Source of the DNA: JBHJGM01 sp050331815
GTDB taxonomy: Bacteria; Verrucomicrobiota; Verrucomicrobiia; Opitutales; JBHJGM01
Length of the DNA stretch: 64,000 nucleotides
Assembly: GCA_050331815.1 (NCBI GenBank)
Contig: JBHJGM010000014.1
Location: 80,348-144,347 of the forward strand
Direction: 5' to 3'
Of the stretch, positions 1 to 7,835 are shown one piece after another. The position numbers were made by a program, and so were the translations under genes. Every line of letters starts with the position of its first letter. Positions within the stretch are counted from its first letter, which is position 1. The notes beneath the pieces are model-generated. The model saw only the letters and a program-made list of their open reading frames with translations. It was not told the DNA's origin and did no database searches.

Positions 1-665
1 CTTCAGGACCCAATCTGGCCGACATGGCCGACGACCCCGAGTACACCGAGGCGGTCGTCAACGCCGACTGGGCCATCACCGACAGTGGTTACATGGTGCT
101 TCTGTGGTGGCTCAAGCGCCGTGAAAAACTGGAGCGCCTCAGCGGTTTGCGTTTTCTGCGCGGCATTTTGGAAGACCCGGTTTTTCGCGAACGGGTTCAG
201 ACGCAGGGAATGCTCTGGGTAATGCCTTCGGAGGCCGAGGCGCAGTCTAACCGAGCCTACCTCGAAAGCATTGGCCTGCCGCTGACCGAAGAGGCCGCCT
301 ACGTCGCACCGTATTACCCGATGCAGGGTCTCAAGGACTCCGAGCTCTTGGAGCGCGCGCGTCGGCTCAAGCCCGCTTACATCTTTTTGTGCGTAGCTGG
401 CGGCAAGCAGGAAAAACTCGGTTACTACCTGCGCCGCAACCTCGAGCATACCCCGGCCATCATGGGCATCGGCGCGGCGATTGCCTTCCTCACGGGCGCG
501 CAGGCGGGGATTCCGCCGTGGGCCGACCGCCTCTACCTGGGCTGGCTCTGGCGCTGCTTTCAGAATCCCAAAAAATTCATCGCGCGGTACTGGCGGGCCA
601 AGAAACTCGCCACCCTGTTACTCAAGCATGGCGAACGCTGCCCCATCGAGGTGCCGGGCCGTTAG
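1..665 (+). CDS. WecG/TagA/CpsF family glycosyltransferase, 5'-truncated by the window edge
   Basis: The reading frame is open from base 3 to the stop at 663-665, so the gene begins outside the window. About 220 C-terminal residues are visible. The family transfers N-acetylmannosamine-type sugars onto lipid-linked intermediates at the inner membrane, for teichoic acid, enterobacterial common antigen or capsule. Family hallmarks seen here are an AGGKQEK segment (the usual GxPxQE motif, here with no proline), the IGAAIAFLTG segment and, near the end, a WLWRCFQNPKKFIARYW stretch that matches the usual EWLYRLxxEPxR tail. No neighbouring polysaccharide gene is visible inside the window, so the substrate cannot be inferred. 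Confidence 0.8.
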   Translation, partial: SGPNLADMADDPEYTEAVVNADWAITDSGYMVLLWWLKRREKLERLSGLRFLRGILEDPVFRERVQTQGMLWVMPSEAEAQSNRAYLESIGLPLTEEAAYVAPYYPMQGLKDSELLERARRLKPAYIFLCVAGGKQEKLGYYLRRNLEHTPAIMGIGAAIAFLTGAQAGIPPWADRLYLGWLWRCFQNPKKFIARYWRAKKLATLLLKHGERCPIEVPGR

Positions 666-714
666 TCCAATCAAGGTGCCCGACTGCTGCAGTGGTCTCG
701 AAAGATAGACATCC

Positions 715-836
715 AACAGAAGGACGTGAAGGGCGCGTAGGCATGCGAATTGAAACAGAAGGACACGGAGAACGTAGAGAGCAAAGGTAGACAGGAAGAA
801 AGGCGTTTTAACAGAAGGGACGCGAAGGGCGCGTAG
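715..836 (+). repeat. Three copies of a purine-rich AACAGAAGG repeat
   Basis: Copies begin at 715, about 754 and 810. The first and third read AACAGAAGG followed by a variant of GACGCGAAGGGCGCGTAG and differ at two positions over 27 bases. The second continues GACACGGAGAACGTAGAG. A related inverted copy lies at 2687-2735 on the far side of ffh. No open frame or transposase is associated. Confidence 0.75.
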
Positions 837-963
837 AAAATGACATGGCCTATATCACGCGAAAGGACTTTTTGCCTGCCTGTAATCCGAAAAAATTCTC
901 CGCACACATCGCGGTCTTGTATCTGAAACACAGACACGCCGGCGTTCCCTCCGATTCCTTGGA

Positions 964-978
964 TACCTTCTGTTCAAT
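964..978 (-). repeat. 15-bp inverted repeat, left arm, next to the ffh stop
   Basis: TACCTTCTGTTCAAT is the exact reverse complement of ATTGAACAGAAGGTA at 2387-2401. The two arms sit immediately outside the 3' and 5' ends of ffh. Confidence 0.85.
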
Positions 979-983
979 TCAGC

Positions 984-2375
984 CTAGAGCCCCGGGAAGC
1001 CGCCCTTGCCGCCGCCGAGCTGACTTAAGTCGAAGTCGCCCATGCCGCCCGCGCCGCCACCTTTCTTGGCCATCTGTTTCATGGCTTTGCGGCCCTTGGA
1101 GGAGCGCATCATCTTCATCATTTTGCGCATCTGGGAAAACTGCTTGATAAGCTGATTGACGTCGCGCACCTCCATGCCCGAGCCACGTGCGATGCGTGCG
1201 CGGCGGCTGCCATTGAGGATTTGCGGGTTACGGCGTTCCTGCGGGGTCATTGAGAGGATGAGCGCCTCGGTGTGGCGCATCTTGCTTTCCTCGGCGTCGC
1301 CGATGCTCATACCGCTCATGCCGGGGATCATCCCCATCAAGCCGGAGAGCGGGCCCATTTTTTTAATTTGGCGCATCTGCCCCAGAAAGTCCTCGAAATT
1401 AAAGTCGCCCTTTTGCATGCGCTCGGCCAGGCGCTCGGCTTCTTTTTCGTCGATGGTTTCCTGCGCCTTTTCCACGAGCGAAACAACGTCGCCCATGCCG
1501 AGGATGCGCTGGGCCAGCCGGTCCGGGTGAAAGGCCTCGAAGGCATCACTCTTCTCGCCGGTACCCATGAACTTGATGGGCACGCCGGTGACTTCCTTCA
1601 TCGAGAGCGCCGCACCGCCGCGGGCGTCTCCGTCGAGCTTGGTCAGGACGATGCCGGTCAGCTTGACGGCTTCGTGGAAGTGCTTGGCCACGTTGACCGC
1701 TTCCTGGCCCAGGGCGCTGTCGGCGACGAGGAGCACCTCGTCGGGGATAATCTTCTCGCGCAGGTCCTTGATCTCTTCGATCAGGTCATGGTCGATCTGG
1801 AGCCGTCCGGCGGTGTCAAAGACGATCAGATTTGCGCCTTCCTTTTTTGCAAATTCCATGCCGGCGCGGCCAATCTTGGGCACGTCCTGAGTACCACGGT
1901 CACAGTAAAAGAGGCATTCTTCTTTTTGTGCGAGCTGCTCCAACTGGTCGATTGCGGCGGGGCGGTAAACATCGCAGGCGACCAGGCACGGGGTGTAACC
2001 CTGTTTCTTCAGAAAGCGGGCAAGCTTGGCGGAGGTGGTCGTCTTACCCGAGCCATGCAGGCCGACCATCATCAGCCGCAGCGGCTTTTTCTCAACCAGC
2101 GAGGCGGTGCCTTCGCCCAGAAGTTGCACTAACTCGTCGTTGATAATCTTGACCAACTGCTGCCCTGGCGAAACGGACTGAATCACCTTTTGCCCGACGG
2201 CGGACTCCTTGACTCGCTCGGTAAACTGTCGCGCCACCTTGAAGTGCACGTCGGCAGCGAGCAGGGCCTGGCGCACCTCCTTGAGGGCCTCAGCCATGTT
2301 TTCCTCGGTCAACTTCCCCTGGCCGCGCAGGTGGCGCAGGGCGTTGCCCATCTTCTCGGTCAGCGATTCAAGCAT
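984..2375 (-). CDS. ffh: Signal recognition particle protein Ffh (SRP54)
   Basis: GTPase subunit of the signal recognition particle. It binds signal sequences of nascent membrane and secreted proteins, pairs with 4.5S RNA and docks on FtsY. At 463 aa it is full length. The N domain is followed by the G domain with P-loop GLHGSGKTT (about residues 105-113; the usual Gln is His), DTAGR (187-191) and TKLDGD (245-250). From about residue 300 comes the methionine-rich M domain, with many MM and GM pairs and a Gly/Lys-rich tail. The start is the ATG at 2373-2375. The gene stands alone on the minus strand and is bracketed by 15-bp inverted repeats, suggesting it is a separate transcription unit. Confidence 0.97.
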   Translation of the reverse strand: MLESLTEKMGNALRHLRGQGKLTEENMAEALKEVRQALLAADVHFKVARQFTERVKESAVGQKVIQSVSPGQQLVKIINDELVQLLGEGTASLVEKKPLRLMMVGLHGSGKTTTSAKLARFLKKQGYTPCLVACDVYRPAAIDQLEQLAQKEECLFYCDRGTQDVPKIGRAGMEFAKKEGANLIVFDTAGRLQIDHDLIEEIKDLREKIIPDEVLLVADSALGQEAVNVAKHFHEAVKLTGIVLTKLDGDARGGAALSMKEVTGVPIKFMGTGEKSDAFEAFHPDRLAQRILGMGDVVSLVEKAQETIDEKEAERLAERMQKGDFNFEDFLGQMRQIKKMGPLSGLMGMIPGMSGMSIGDAEESKMRHTEALILSMTPQERRNPQILNGSRRARIARGSGMEVRDVNQLIKQFSQMRKMMKMMRSSKGRKAMKQMAKKGGGAGGMGDFDLSQLGGGKGGFPGL

Positions 2376-2386
2376 CGATTCGTATT

Positions 2387-2416
2387 ATTGAACAGAAGGT
2401 AACGAAGGAAGCAAAG
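2387..2416 (+). repeat. AACAGAAGG repeat and right arm of the inverted repeat flanking ffh
   Basis: The 15 bases at 2387-2401 exactly mirror 964-978 and continue into GTAACGAAGGAAGCAAAG. It lies directly upstream of the ffh start codon, within its likely leader. A weaker copy (AAACAGAAGCTCGCGAAG) follows at 2455-2472. Confidence 0.8.
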
Positions 2417-2686
2417 GCAGAGTTACTCCAGCATCCGGACGAACGAGTGAATTCAAACAGAAGCTCGCGAAGACCGCGAGGTGACAAGAATCGGAGCAGG
2501 AGAGAAGAGAGGTCGTAGAGTTCTTTGGACAGGATAACAGAACAGCACGGAGGTCTTGGAACAACGGATTTTTCAGCTTTCACGTAACCGCCCAAACGCG
2601 CTCATCGCTCGCAAGAGAATAGTCGGCAGCCTGCACCGTTCTCTGGTTCCAATTTTCTCTTGTGCATCGCATCTCATCATCTCCGT

Positions 2687-2735
2687 GTTCTCCGTTTCCT
2701 CCTGTTCCAATTCGCATCCCTAGCGCCCTTCTGTT
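2687..2735 (-). repeat. Inverted AACAGAAGG repeat copy upstream of serA
   Basis: Read on the minus strand this stretch aligns with 715-774: the AACAGAAG start, then GGATGCGAATTGGAACAG, then an AACGGAGAAC end. It lacks about ten bases relative to the 715 copy. The similarity over about 50 bases shows that these are members of one repeat family in opposite orientation on either side of ffh. Confidence 0.7.
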
Positions 2736-2872
2736 AAAAATCCTGCCTCTGAACAGGTGTCCTGCGCTGCCTTCCGTCCCGGCGCATCCCGGAATTCCCG
2801 GTTGCGTCGACACAGTGGCCGGTGTTGTGTGCGAGTTTCTCTCCTCTCGACCCGCAGCCTGCTGAAACACCC

Positions 2873-4468
2873 ATGAAAGTACTCGTCGCCGACAAAATTT
2901 CACCCATCGGGGTGGCCTATTTCAAGGACCAGTCCGACCTCGAAGTTATCGAGGCGTACGGCTCTACTCCCGAGCAAATCCTCGAATTGGCCAAAGACGT
3001 GGCGGCCATCGTGGTGCGCTCGGAAACCAAAGTGACCGCCGAAGTCATTGCCGCCGCGCCGGAACTCAAGGCGGTGGGCCGGGCGGGCGTCGGCGTGGAC
3101 AACATCGACATCGACGCTGCCACCGAGCGCGGCATCGTCGTAATGAACACGCCCGGGGGCAACACGGTCGCCACCGCCGAACTCACCTTCACGCACATGC
3201 TTTGTGGCACGCGCCCGATCGCGCAGGCCTCCAGTGCGATGAAGTCCGGCAAGTGGGACCGCAAGAAGTATCCCGGCGTGGAGTTGTCTAACAAGACGCT
3301 GGGTATCCTCGGCCTCGGGCGCATTGGCCGCGAGGTCGCCGCCCGCGCGCAGGCGTTCGGGATGAAGGTGCTAGCCTTCGACCCCTTCCTGACCGAGGCA
3401 CGTGCCCGCGACCTTCGCGTGCAACCCGTCGACCAGGAAACCATTTTCCGCGAGGCCGACTACATCACCGTCCACATGCCGCTGACCGACGAGACCAAGT
3501 ACATGGTCGACGCCGAGGCCATCGCCTTGATGAAAGACGGGGTGCGGCTGTTCAACTGCGCCCGGGGCGGTATCATCGAAGAAGCCGCGCTGATTGAGGG
3601 CCTCAAGTCAGGGAAGGTTGGCGCGGCGGGTTTGGACGTTTATGAAGACGAACCGCTGGCCGAAGATTCTCCGCTGCGCACGATGGAGAACGTCGTGCTC
3701 ACCCCTCACTTGGGAGCTTCAACCCGGGAGGCGCAGGAATCCGTCGGCCTGGAAATCGCCGAGAACATAACCCAGGCCCTGCGCACGGGCGAAATCCGCA
3801 ACGCCGTCAACATGCCCTCGGTGGATGCCCGCACGCTGGAGATTCTGCGCCCTTACCTGCGACTGGGTGAGCAAATCGGCACGCTCGTGCAGCAGCTGGC
3901 CCCCACGCAGGTGCAAAATCTAAAGGTGACTTACTGGGGCAAGGCGGCCGACCTCGACGCCATGCCGCTCAACCGTGCCATCCAGCGCGGTTTTCTCGAT
4001 AAATTTTCTGGAGCCGAGGTGAACGACGTCAACGCACCCAAAAAACTGAAGGAGTTGGGCGTGCAGGTGGAGTTCACCAAGTCCAGCACCGAGGCCGATT
4101 ACACCGAGCTGGTTCAGGTCGAGGCCTTCTGCAAGGATGGCGAATCGGTGCTGGCGGCAGGCACGCTGATCGGCAAGGTGCAGAATCCACGGGTGGTGCA
4201 GGTCAAGGAATACGCGGTGGAGTTCGAGCCCTTTGGGGTGCTGCTTTTTTTGAAAAATCGCGACCAGCCGGGCATCGTCGGCCACCTCGGCACCATTCTG
4301 GCGGAGGAGCAGGTGAACATCGCCAACCTCTCGCTCGCCCGTCATCCGCACGACCGCTCGGGCGCCGTGCGTGCCGTCTACACGCTAGACAGCGAACCCA
4401 GTGCCGCCGCCTTCCAGCGCATTCTCGGGCACGACGGCGTCCTCAGCGCGAAGGTCGTTCACCTCTAG
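2873..4468 (+). CDS. serA: D-3-phosphoglycerate dehydrogenase
   Basis: Oxidises 3-phosphoglycerate to 3-phosphohydroxypyruvate with NAD, the first step of serine synthesis. The 531-aa long-form enzyme has the substrate/NAD catalytic domains, a GLGRIG nucleotide-binding turn (147-152), and the catalytic triad Arg231 (in CARGG), Glu260 (in DVYEDEP) and His279 (in TPHLGAST). An intervening regulatory domain follows (about 320-450), then a C-terminal ACT domain (about 455-531) that in this family binds serine. I chose the ATG at 2873, which gives MKVLVADKI; the open frame back to 2822 adds residues not expected in the family. plsY follows after 21 bp and may be co-transcribed. Confidence 0.95.
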   Translation: MKVLVADKISPIGVAYFKDQSDLEVIEAYGSTPEQILELAKDVAAIVVRSETKVTAEVIAAAPELKAVGRAGVGVDNIDIDAATERGIVVMNTPGGNTVATAELTFTHMLCGTRPIAQASSAMKSGKWDRKKYPGVELSNKTLGILGLGRIGREVAARAQAFGMKVLAFDPFLTEARARDLRVQPVDQETIFREADYITVHMPLTDETKYMVDAEAIALMKDGVRLFNCARGGIIEEAALIEGLKSGKVGAAGLDVYEDEPLAEDSPLRTMENVVLTPHLGASTREAQESVGLEIAENITQALRTGEIRNAVNMPSVDARTLEILRPYLRLGEQIGTLVQQLAPTQVQNLKVTYWGKAADLDAMPLNRAIQRGFLDKFSGAEVNDVNAPKKLKELGVQVEFTKSSTEADYTELVQVEAFCKDGESVLAAGTLIGKVQNPRVVQVKEYAVEFEPFGVLLFLKNRDQPGIVGHLGTILAEEQVNIANLSLARHPHDRSGAVRAVYTLDSEPSAAAFQRILGHDGVLSAKVVHL

Positions 4469-4489
4469 GCGGGGCCGCTCAAGGTAGCG

Positions 4490-5155
4490 ATGGACGGCTT
4501 GGGCATACCGCTGGCGCTGGCGGTCGGTTACCTGCTGGGGTCGATTCCATTCGCGGTTTGGATCGCCCGGGCCAAGGGGGTCGACATCTTCAAAGCCGGC
4601 AGCGGCAACCCCGGCGCGACCAACGTCAAGCGCGTCCTGGGCAAGGGGCCCGGTAACCTCTGCTTTGCGCTGGATTGCCTGAAAGGGCTAGTGGCGGCGC
4701 TCTGGCCGGTGCTGGTTGACTGGGGTCAGCCGCTCTGGGAGTTGTGCGCCTCCGCCCATGCCGAGCTTTGCGGAATTGCCGGGTTGGTCGGGGCGATTCT
4801 TGGGCACAGCTTTTCGGTGTTTTTACGCTTTCGCGGTGGCAAGGGTGTTGCGGTTACGATCGGCGGCGTGGGCGCGCTTTACACACCGGTGATCGCCGTG
4901 GGGCTGCTTGTGTGGCTGGGCGTGTTTTACACAACCCGCGTAGTCGCCTTGGGCAGCGTCGCCCTGGCGCTCAGTCTGCCGCTCGCCAACCTTGCGCTGT
5001 GGTTCGTAGGCGCCAACTCGCTGCTGCTTGCCGACCCGGGCGTTGCCTCCCACGTAGTTATGGTCCTGCTGGCGCTCCTCGTGGTCGCGCGGCACCAAAG
5101 CAATTTGCGCCGCCTGCGTCGCGGCGAAGAGCAGGCGTTCGGGAGAGAGCGCTGA
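4490..5155 (+). CDS. plsY: Glycerol-3-phosphate acyltransferase PlsY
   Basis: Inner-membrane enzyme that transfers the acyl group of acyl-phosphate to glycerol 3-phosphate, giving lysophosphatidate for phospholipid synthesis. The 221-aa sequence has the family's hydrophobic segments and its three conserved loops: GSIPF with SGNPGATN near the N terminus, GHSFSVFLRFRGGKG in the middle, and RHQSNLRRL near the C terminus. It starts 21 bp after serA on the same strand. Downstream lies a decaying toxin-antitoxin region. Confidence 0.95.
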   Translation: MDGLGIPLALAVGYLLGSIPFAVWIARAKGVDIFKAGSGNPGATNVKRVLGKGPGNLCFALDCLKGLVAALWPVLVDWGQPLWELCASAHAELCGIAGLVGAILGHSFSVFLRFRGGKGVAVTIGGVGALYTPVIAVGLLVWLGVFYTTRVVALGSVALALSLPLANLALWFVGANSLLLADPGVASHVVMVLLALLVVARHQSNLRRLRRGEEQAFGRER

Positions 5156-5190
5156 TCAATCTGCTTGGCTCACCAGCGCTCGGACGATAA

Positions 5191-5391
5191 AAGATAAGCG
5201 TCATACAGACTAAAATTACCTGGTGGAGGGAGCCGGACGGAAAGTATCTCGGCTATCTAAACGACTTTCCGAATCATTGGACCCGGGGGGTGGACCTTGA
5301 CGACTTGAAGACCCACCTTCGCGACTTGTACAAAGAGTTTTCCGAAGGTGATTTTCCGGGTATTCGGCGCATCTAAGAAATCGAAGTCTGA
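5191..5391 (+). pseudogene. Broken HicB-like antitoxin gene
   Basis: The frame reads WWREPDGKYLGYLNDFPNHW and then a DLDDLKTHLRDLYKEF segment, ending in GIRRI. This resembles the small antitoxins that pair with HicA toxins. Two faults are visible. No ATG, GTG or TTG lies upstream in frame; an ATA at 5203 sits where a start would be expected. A TAA at 5374-5376 interrupts the end; beyond it the frame reads EIEV and then TGA at 5389, as expected for the family's usual C terminus. A broken HicA-like toxin follows in the usual order. Family assignment is from recollected family sequence. Confidence 0.6.
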
Positions 5392-5437
5392 AAAGACCCA
5401 AAGCTGCGGCAGCCGTCACCATTGCGAACTCTGAAGC

Positions 5438-5629
5438 GTGAAGCGTCGGTAACTCGTGCAAATGTTGGAGCATGGCGGCTGCGTGCTGCTTCGACTTGGC
5501 GCGCGTCACGACATCTATCACAATCCTGCAACTGGTGCCACTGAGCCCATGCCTAGTCATACGGAAATCAACGAGCGACTGGCGAAAAAGATTTTGAAAT
5601 CGTTCCTTACCGATAGCTCTGCAGAATGA
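5438..5629 (+). pseudogene. Broken HicA-like mRNA-interferase toxin gene
   Basis: From a GTG at 5438 the frame reads VKRR, then TAA (5450-5452), then LVQMLEHGGCVLLRLGARHD and IYHNPATG. Intact HicA-family toxins begin MKRRELIxxLExHGCVLLR, so the TAA replaces a probable Glu codon at position 5. The histidine of the RHDIYHNP core, the catalytic region of this RNA-binding fold, is retained. Translation could restart at the ATG at 5462, giving 55 aa without the first helix, which I think would be inactive. Its TGA overlaps the next ATG (ATGA at 5626-5629). Confidence 0.6.
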
Positions 5630-6417
5630 ACCCCTGCTTTTGCTACCCCAATCTGGACTACTGCGGGTCGGGTAACCTGCGTCAGCTGCTCGATCTCTAC
5701 GTGCCGAGCGGGGAGCCGCCGAAAGGTGCCTGGCCCTGCATCGTCTGGATTCATGGGGGAGGCTGGCGTACCGGAGATCGCAACCGCCTCGCAGGCGAAG
5801 CACACCTCGTACGTCGGGGGCTGGCTGTCGCGAAAATCAGCTACCGCCTAAGTAACGAGGCGACCTTTCCGGCGTAGATCGACGACGCCCGCGCGGCCCT
5901 GGCATATCTTATTAACCGGGCCGACTCCCTCGGGCTCAACCCGAAGCAGGCATTTGTCTGCGGGCACTCCGCTGGCGGGCAAATCGCTTCGATGCTCGGG
6001 GTAGGGGCTTTCGAGCCGGATGCACCCCAGGTGCGTGGCTGCATCAACATGGCAGGCCCCACGGACCTGGTTTACCGCTTTGAAACGCTGCCCGAGCGCA
6101 AACTCAAAGCCGGCGCGGGTGCCAACATGCAGGCCATGCTGGGCGGTACCTGGCCGGAGATTCGCGAAACGGCGCGCGAGGCCAGCCCGATTACCTGGAT
6201 CGACCGCCAATCGCCCGCACCGCACCTGCTCATCTTCGGCGAAAAGGACGTACTGGTTCTGCCGGATCAGGCCACGCGTTTCCAGGCCGCCATGGAGGCC
6301 GCGGGCTATCCCTGCGAATCTGTCTGGCTCCCCGGCGCGGGTCACGTCGATGCCGCCTTTTTCGGCAGCCAGAATCTGGACCGTGTCGCCGATTTCTGCA
6401 CTGGCCTGCAGGCCTAG
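5626..6417 (+). pseudogene. Alpha/beta hydrolase (esterase/lipase type) interrupted by an in-frame TAG
   Basis: The two halves make one alpha/beta hydrolase of about 263 aa: an oxyanion HGGGW motif, a nucleophile elbow GHSAGG, the acid in GEKDVLV and the histidine in PGAGHVDA. A TAG at 5875-5877 falls between TFPA and IDDARAALAYL, in the same frame; related proteins usually have Gln there, so CAG to TAG is the likely change. Translation from 5626 would give 83 aa with no nucleophile, and the next in-frame ATG (5992) lies after it. It is most likely a pseudogene, unless the stop is a sequence error or is read through. Confidence 0.7.
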
Positions 6418-6490
6418 CTCCTTGCGCGTTTCTTCCTTTGCCAGGAACGCACGCCTGTGCTAACCCTGCCCGTTTCCTGTAAACGCAGCC

Positions 6491-7822
6491 ATGTCCAAAC
6501 GCACCATCCGCATCGGCTTCATCGGCCTGGGCGTCGTCGGCCAGGGGGTCTGGAAGCACCTCTCGGCCAACGCCACCCGGTTGGAGTCGCGGCTGGGCGC
6601 CAGGCTCGAGCTGACCCGTGCCTGCGTGCGCGACCTCAAAAAAAAGCGCTCGGTACGCATCCCCGCCAGCCGCCTGACCACCAAGCCCGAAGACGTCCTC
6701 GATGACCCCAAAATCGACATCGTCTGTGAACTCGCCGGTGGCATCGAAGAGGCGCGTGCCTATACCCTCAAGGCACTTGGTGCGGGCAAGATTGTGGTCT
6801 CGGCCAACAAGGCGCTGATCTGCGAACACGGTGCCGAACTCTTCGCGGCCGCGCGCAAGAGCGGTGGGCATTATTTCTTCGAAGCCTCGGTGGCCGGCGG
6901 CATCCCGATCATCAAAACCCTGCGCGAGGGGCTGGTGGCCAACCGGTTTTCGCTGATTCACGGCATCCTCAACGGCACCTCCAATTACATCCTCACGCGT
7001 ATGGAGCGCGAAGGTCTTTCCTTTGATGAAATCGTTGCCGACGCCCGCAAGCTCGGCTACGTGGAGGCCGACGAAGCCCTGGATCTCGACGGCATCGACG
7101 CCGCCCACAAAGCCGTGATCCTCGCCTATCTGGCCCACGGCAAATGGATTCCCCTCTCGAAAATGCTGGTCGAGGGCATTCGCCAGATCACCACCGAGGA
7201 CATCCGCTTTGCCGAACAACTTGGCTTCAAAATTAAGCTGCTGGCCATCATACGGCGCGACTTCGAGGCAAACACCGTTCATGCCGCCGTCTACCCGGCG
7301 CTGATCTCCACCGAAGCACGGCTGGCTAGTGTCGACGGGGTGTACAACGGGGTCAGCCTCTCCGGCGACGTGGTCGGCACCACCTTGCTGGTCGGGCGAG
7401 GTGCCGGTCAGGATGCCACCGCCAGTGCGGTGATTTCCGACATCGCCGACGCGGTCTTCGCGCTCTTGGGCGCCCCTGAGCCGGTCGTTTCTGAAGAAGA
7501 CGTCGACTTTTACGCGGAGATGGCGAAGGGCCTTAAACTCAGCCGCCTCAACGACGTGCAGGGGCGTTTTTACCTGAGGATGAAAGTGCAGGATCAACCC
7601 GGTGTGCTCTCGCGGATCACCGCGGGCTTGGCCCGCCAGAGCGTTTCGGTGGCCACCTTGATCCAGGACGCCGGCACGGAGCCAGCCACCGCCACGCTGG
7701 TCCTCACGACGCACCGCTCCAACGAAGCCGACATCGCCAAGGTCTGCCGTGAACTGGAGCGCCAGGCCATCGTCCTCGACAAGCCGTTTCTGCTGCGCAT
7801 TTTCGAGGAGCCCACCGATTGA
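6491..7822 (+). CDS. hom: Homoserine dehydrogenase
   Basis: Reduces aspartate semialdehyde to homoserine with NAD(P)H, the branch point to threonine and methionine. The 443-aa enzyme has a Rossmann turn GLGVVG (12-17), SANKA (about 104-108), the substrate loop NGTSNYI (161-167) and the catalytic lysine in GIDAAHK (Lys207). A C-terminal ACT domain (about 355-430, starting near RMKVQDQPGV) is expected to bind threonine for feedback control. lysC begins 13 bp later, and thrC follows after a toxin-antitoxin pair, so the threonine branch is clustered here. Confidence 0.97.
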   Translation: MSKRTIRIGFIGLGVVGQGVWKHLSANATRLESRLGARLELTRACVRDLKKKRSVRIPASRLTTKPEDVLDDPKIDIVCELAGGIEEARAYTLKALGAGKIVVSANKALICEHGAELFAAARKSGGHYFFEASVAGGIPIIKTLREGLVANRFSLIHGILNGTSNYILTRMEREGLSFDEIVADARKLGYVEADEALDLDGIDAAHKAVILAYLAHGKWIPLSKMLVEGIRQITTEDIRFAEQLGFKIKLLAIIRRDFEANTVHAAVYPALISTEARLASVDGVYNGVSLSGDVVGTTLLVGRGAGQDATASAVISDIADAVFALLGAPEPVVSEEDVDFYAEMAKGLKLSRLNDVQGRFYLRMKVQDQPGVLSRITAGLARQSVSVATLIQDAGTEPATATLVLTTHRSNEADIAKVCRELERQAIVLDKPFLLRIFEEPTD

Positions 7823-7835
7823 GCCCACCTGCACC

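Larger units (their letters stand above)
666..983. other. Intergenic region rich in AACAGAAGG-type repeats
   Basis: This 318-bp gap between the glycosyltransferase and the 3' end of ffh has no convincing gene. Its left half holds three purine-rich repeat copies (715-836) and its right end an inverted AACAGAAGG core (964-978). Short ORFs crossing it have no recognisable content. Confidence 0.6.
2376..2872. other. Intergenic repeat region between ffh and serA
   Basis: This ~500-bp region between two divergent genes must hold the promoters of both. It contains AACAGAAGG-family repeats at 2387-2416, 2455-2481 and, inverted, 2687-2735. An in-frame extension of serA back to 2822 is open but unlikely to be translated. 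No other gene is supported. Confidence 0.6.
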
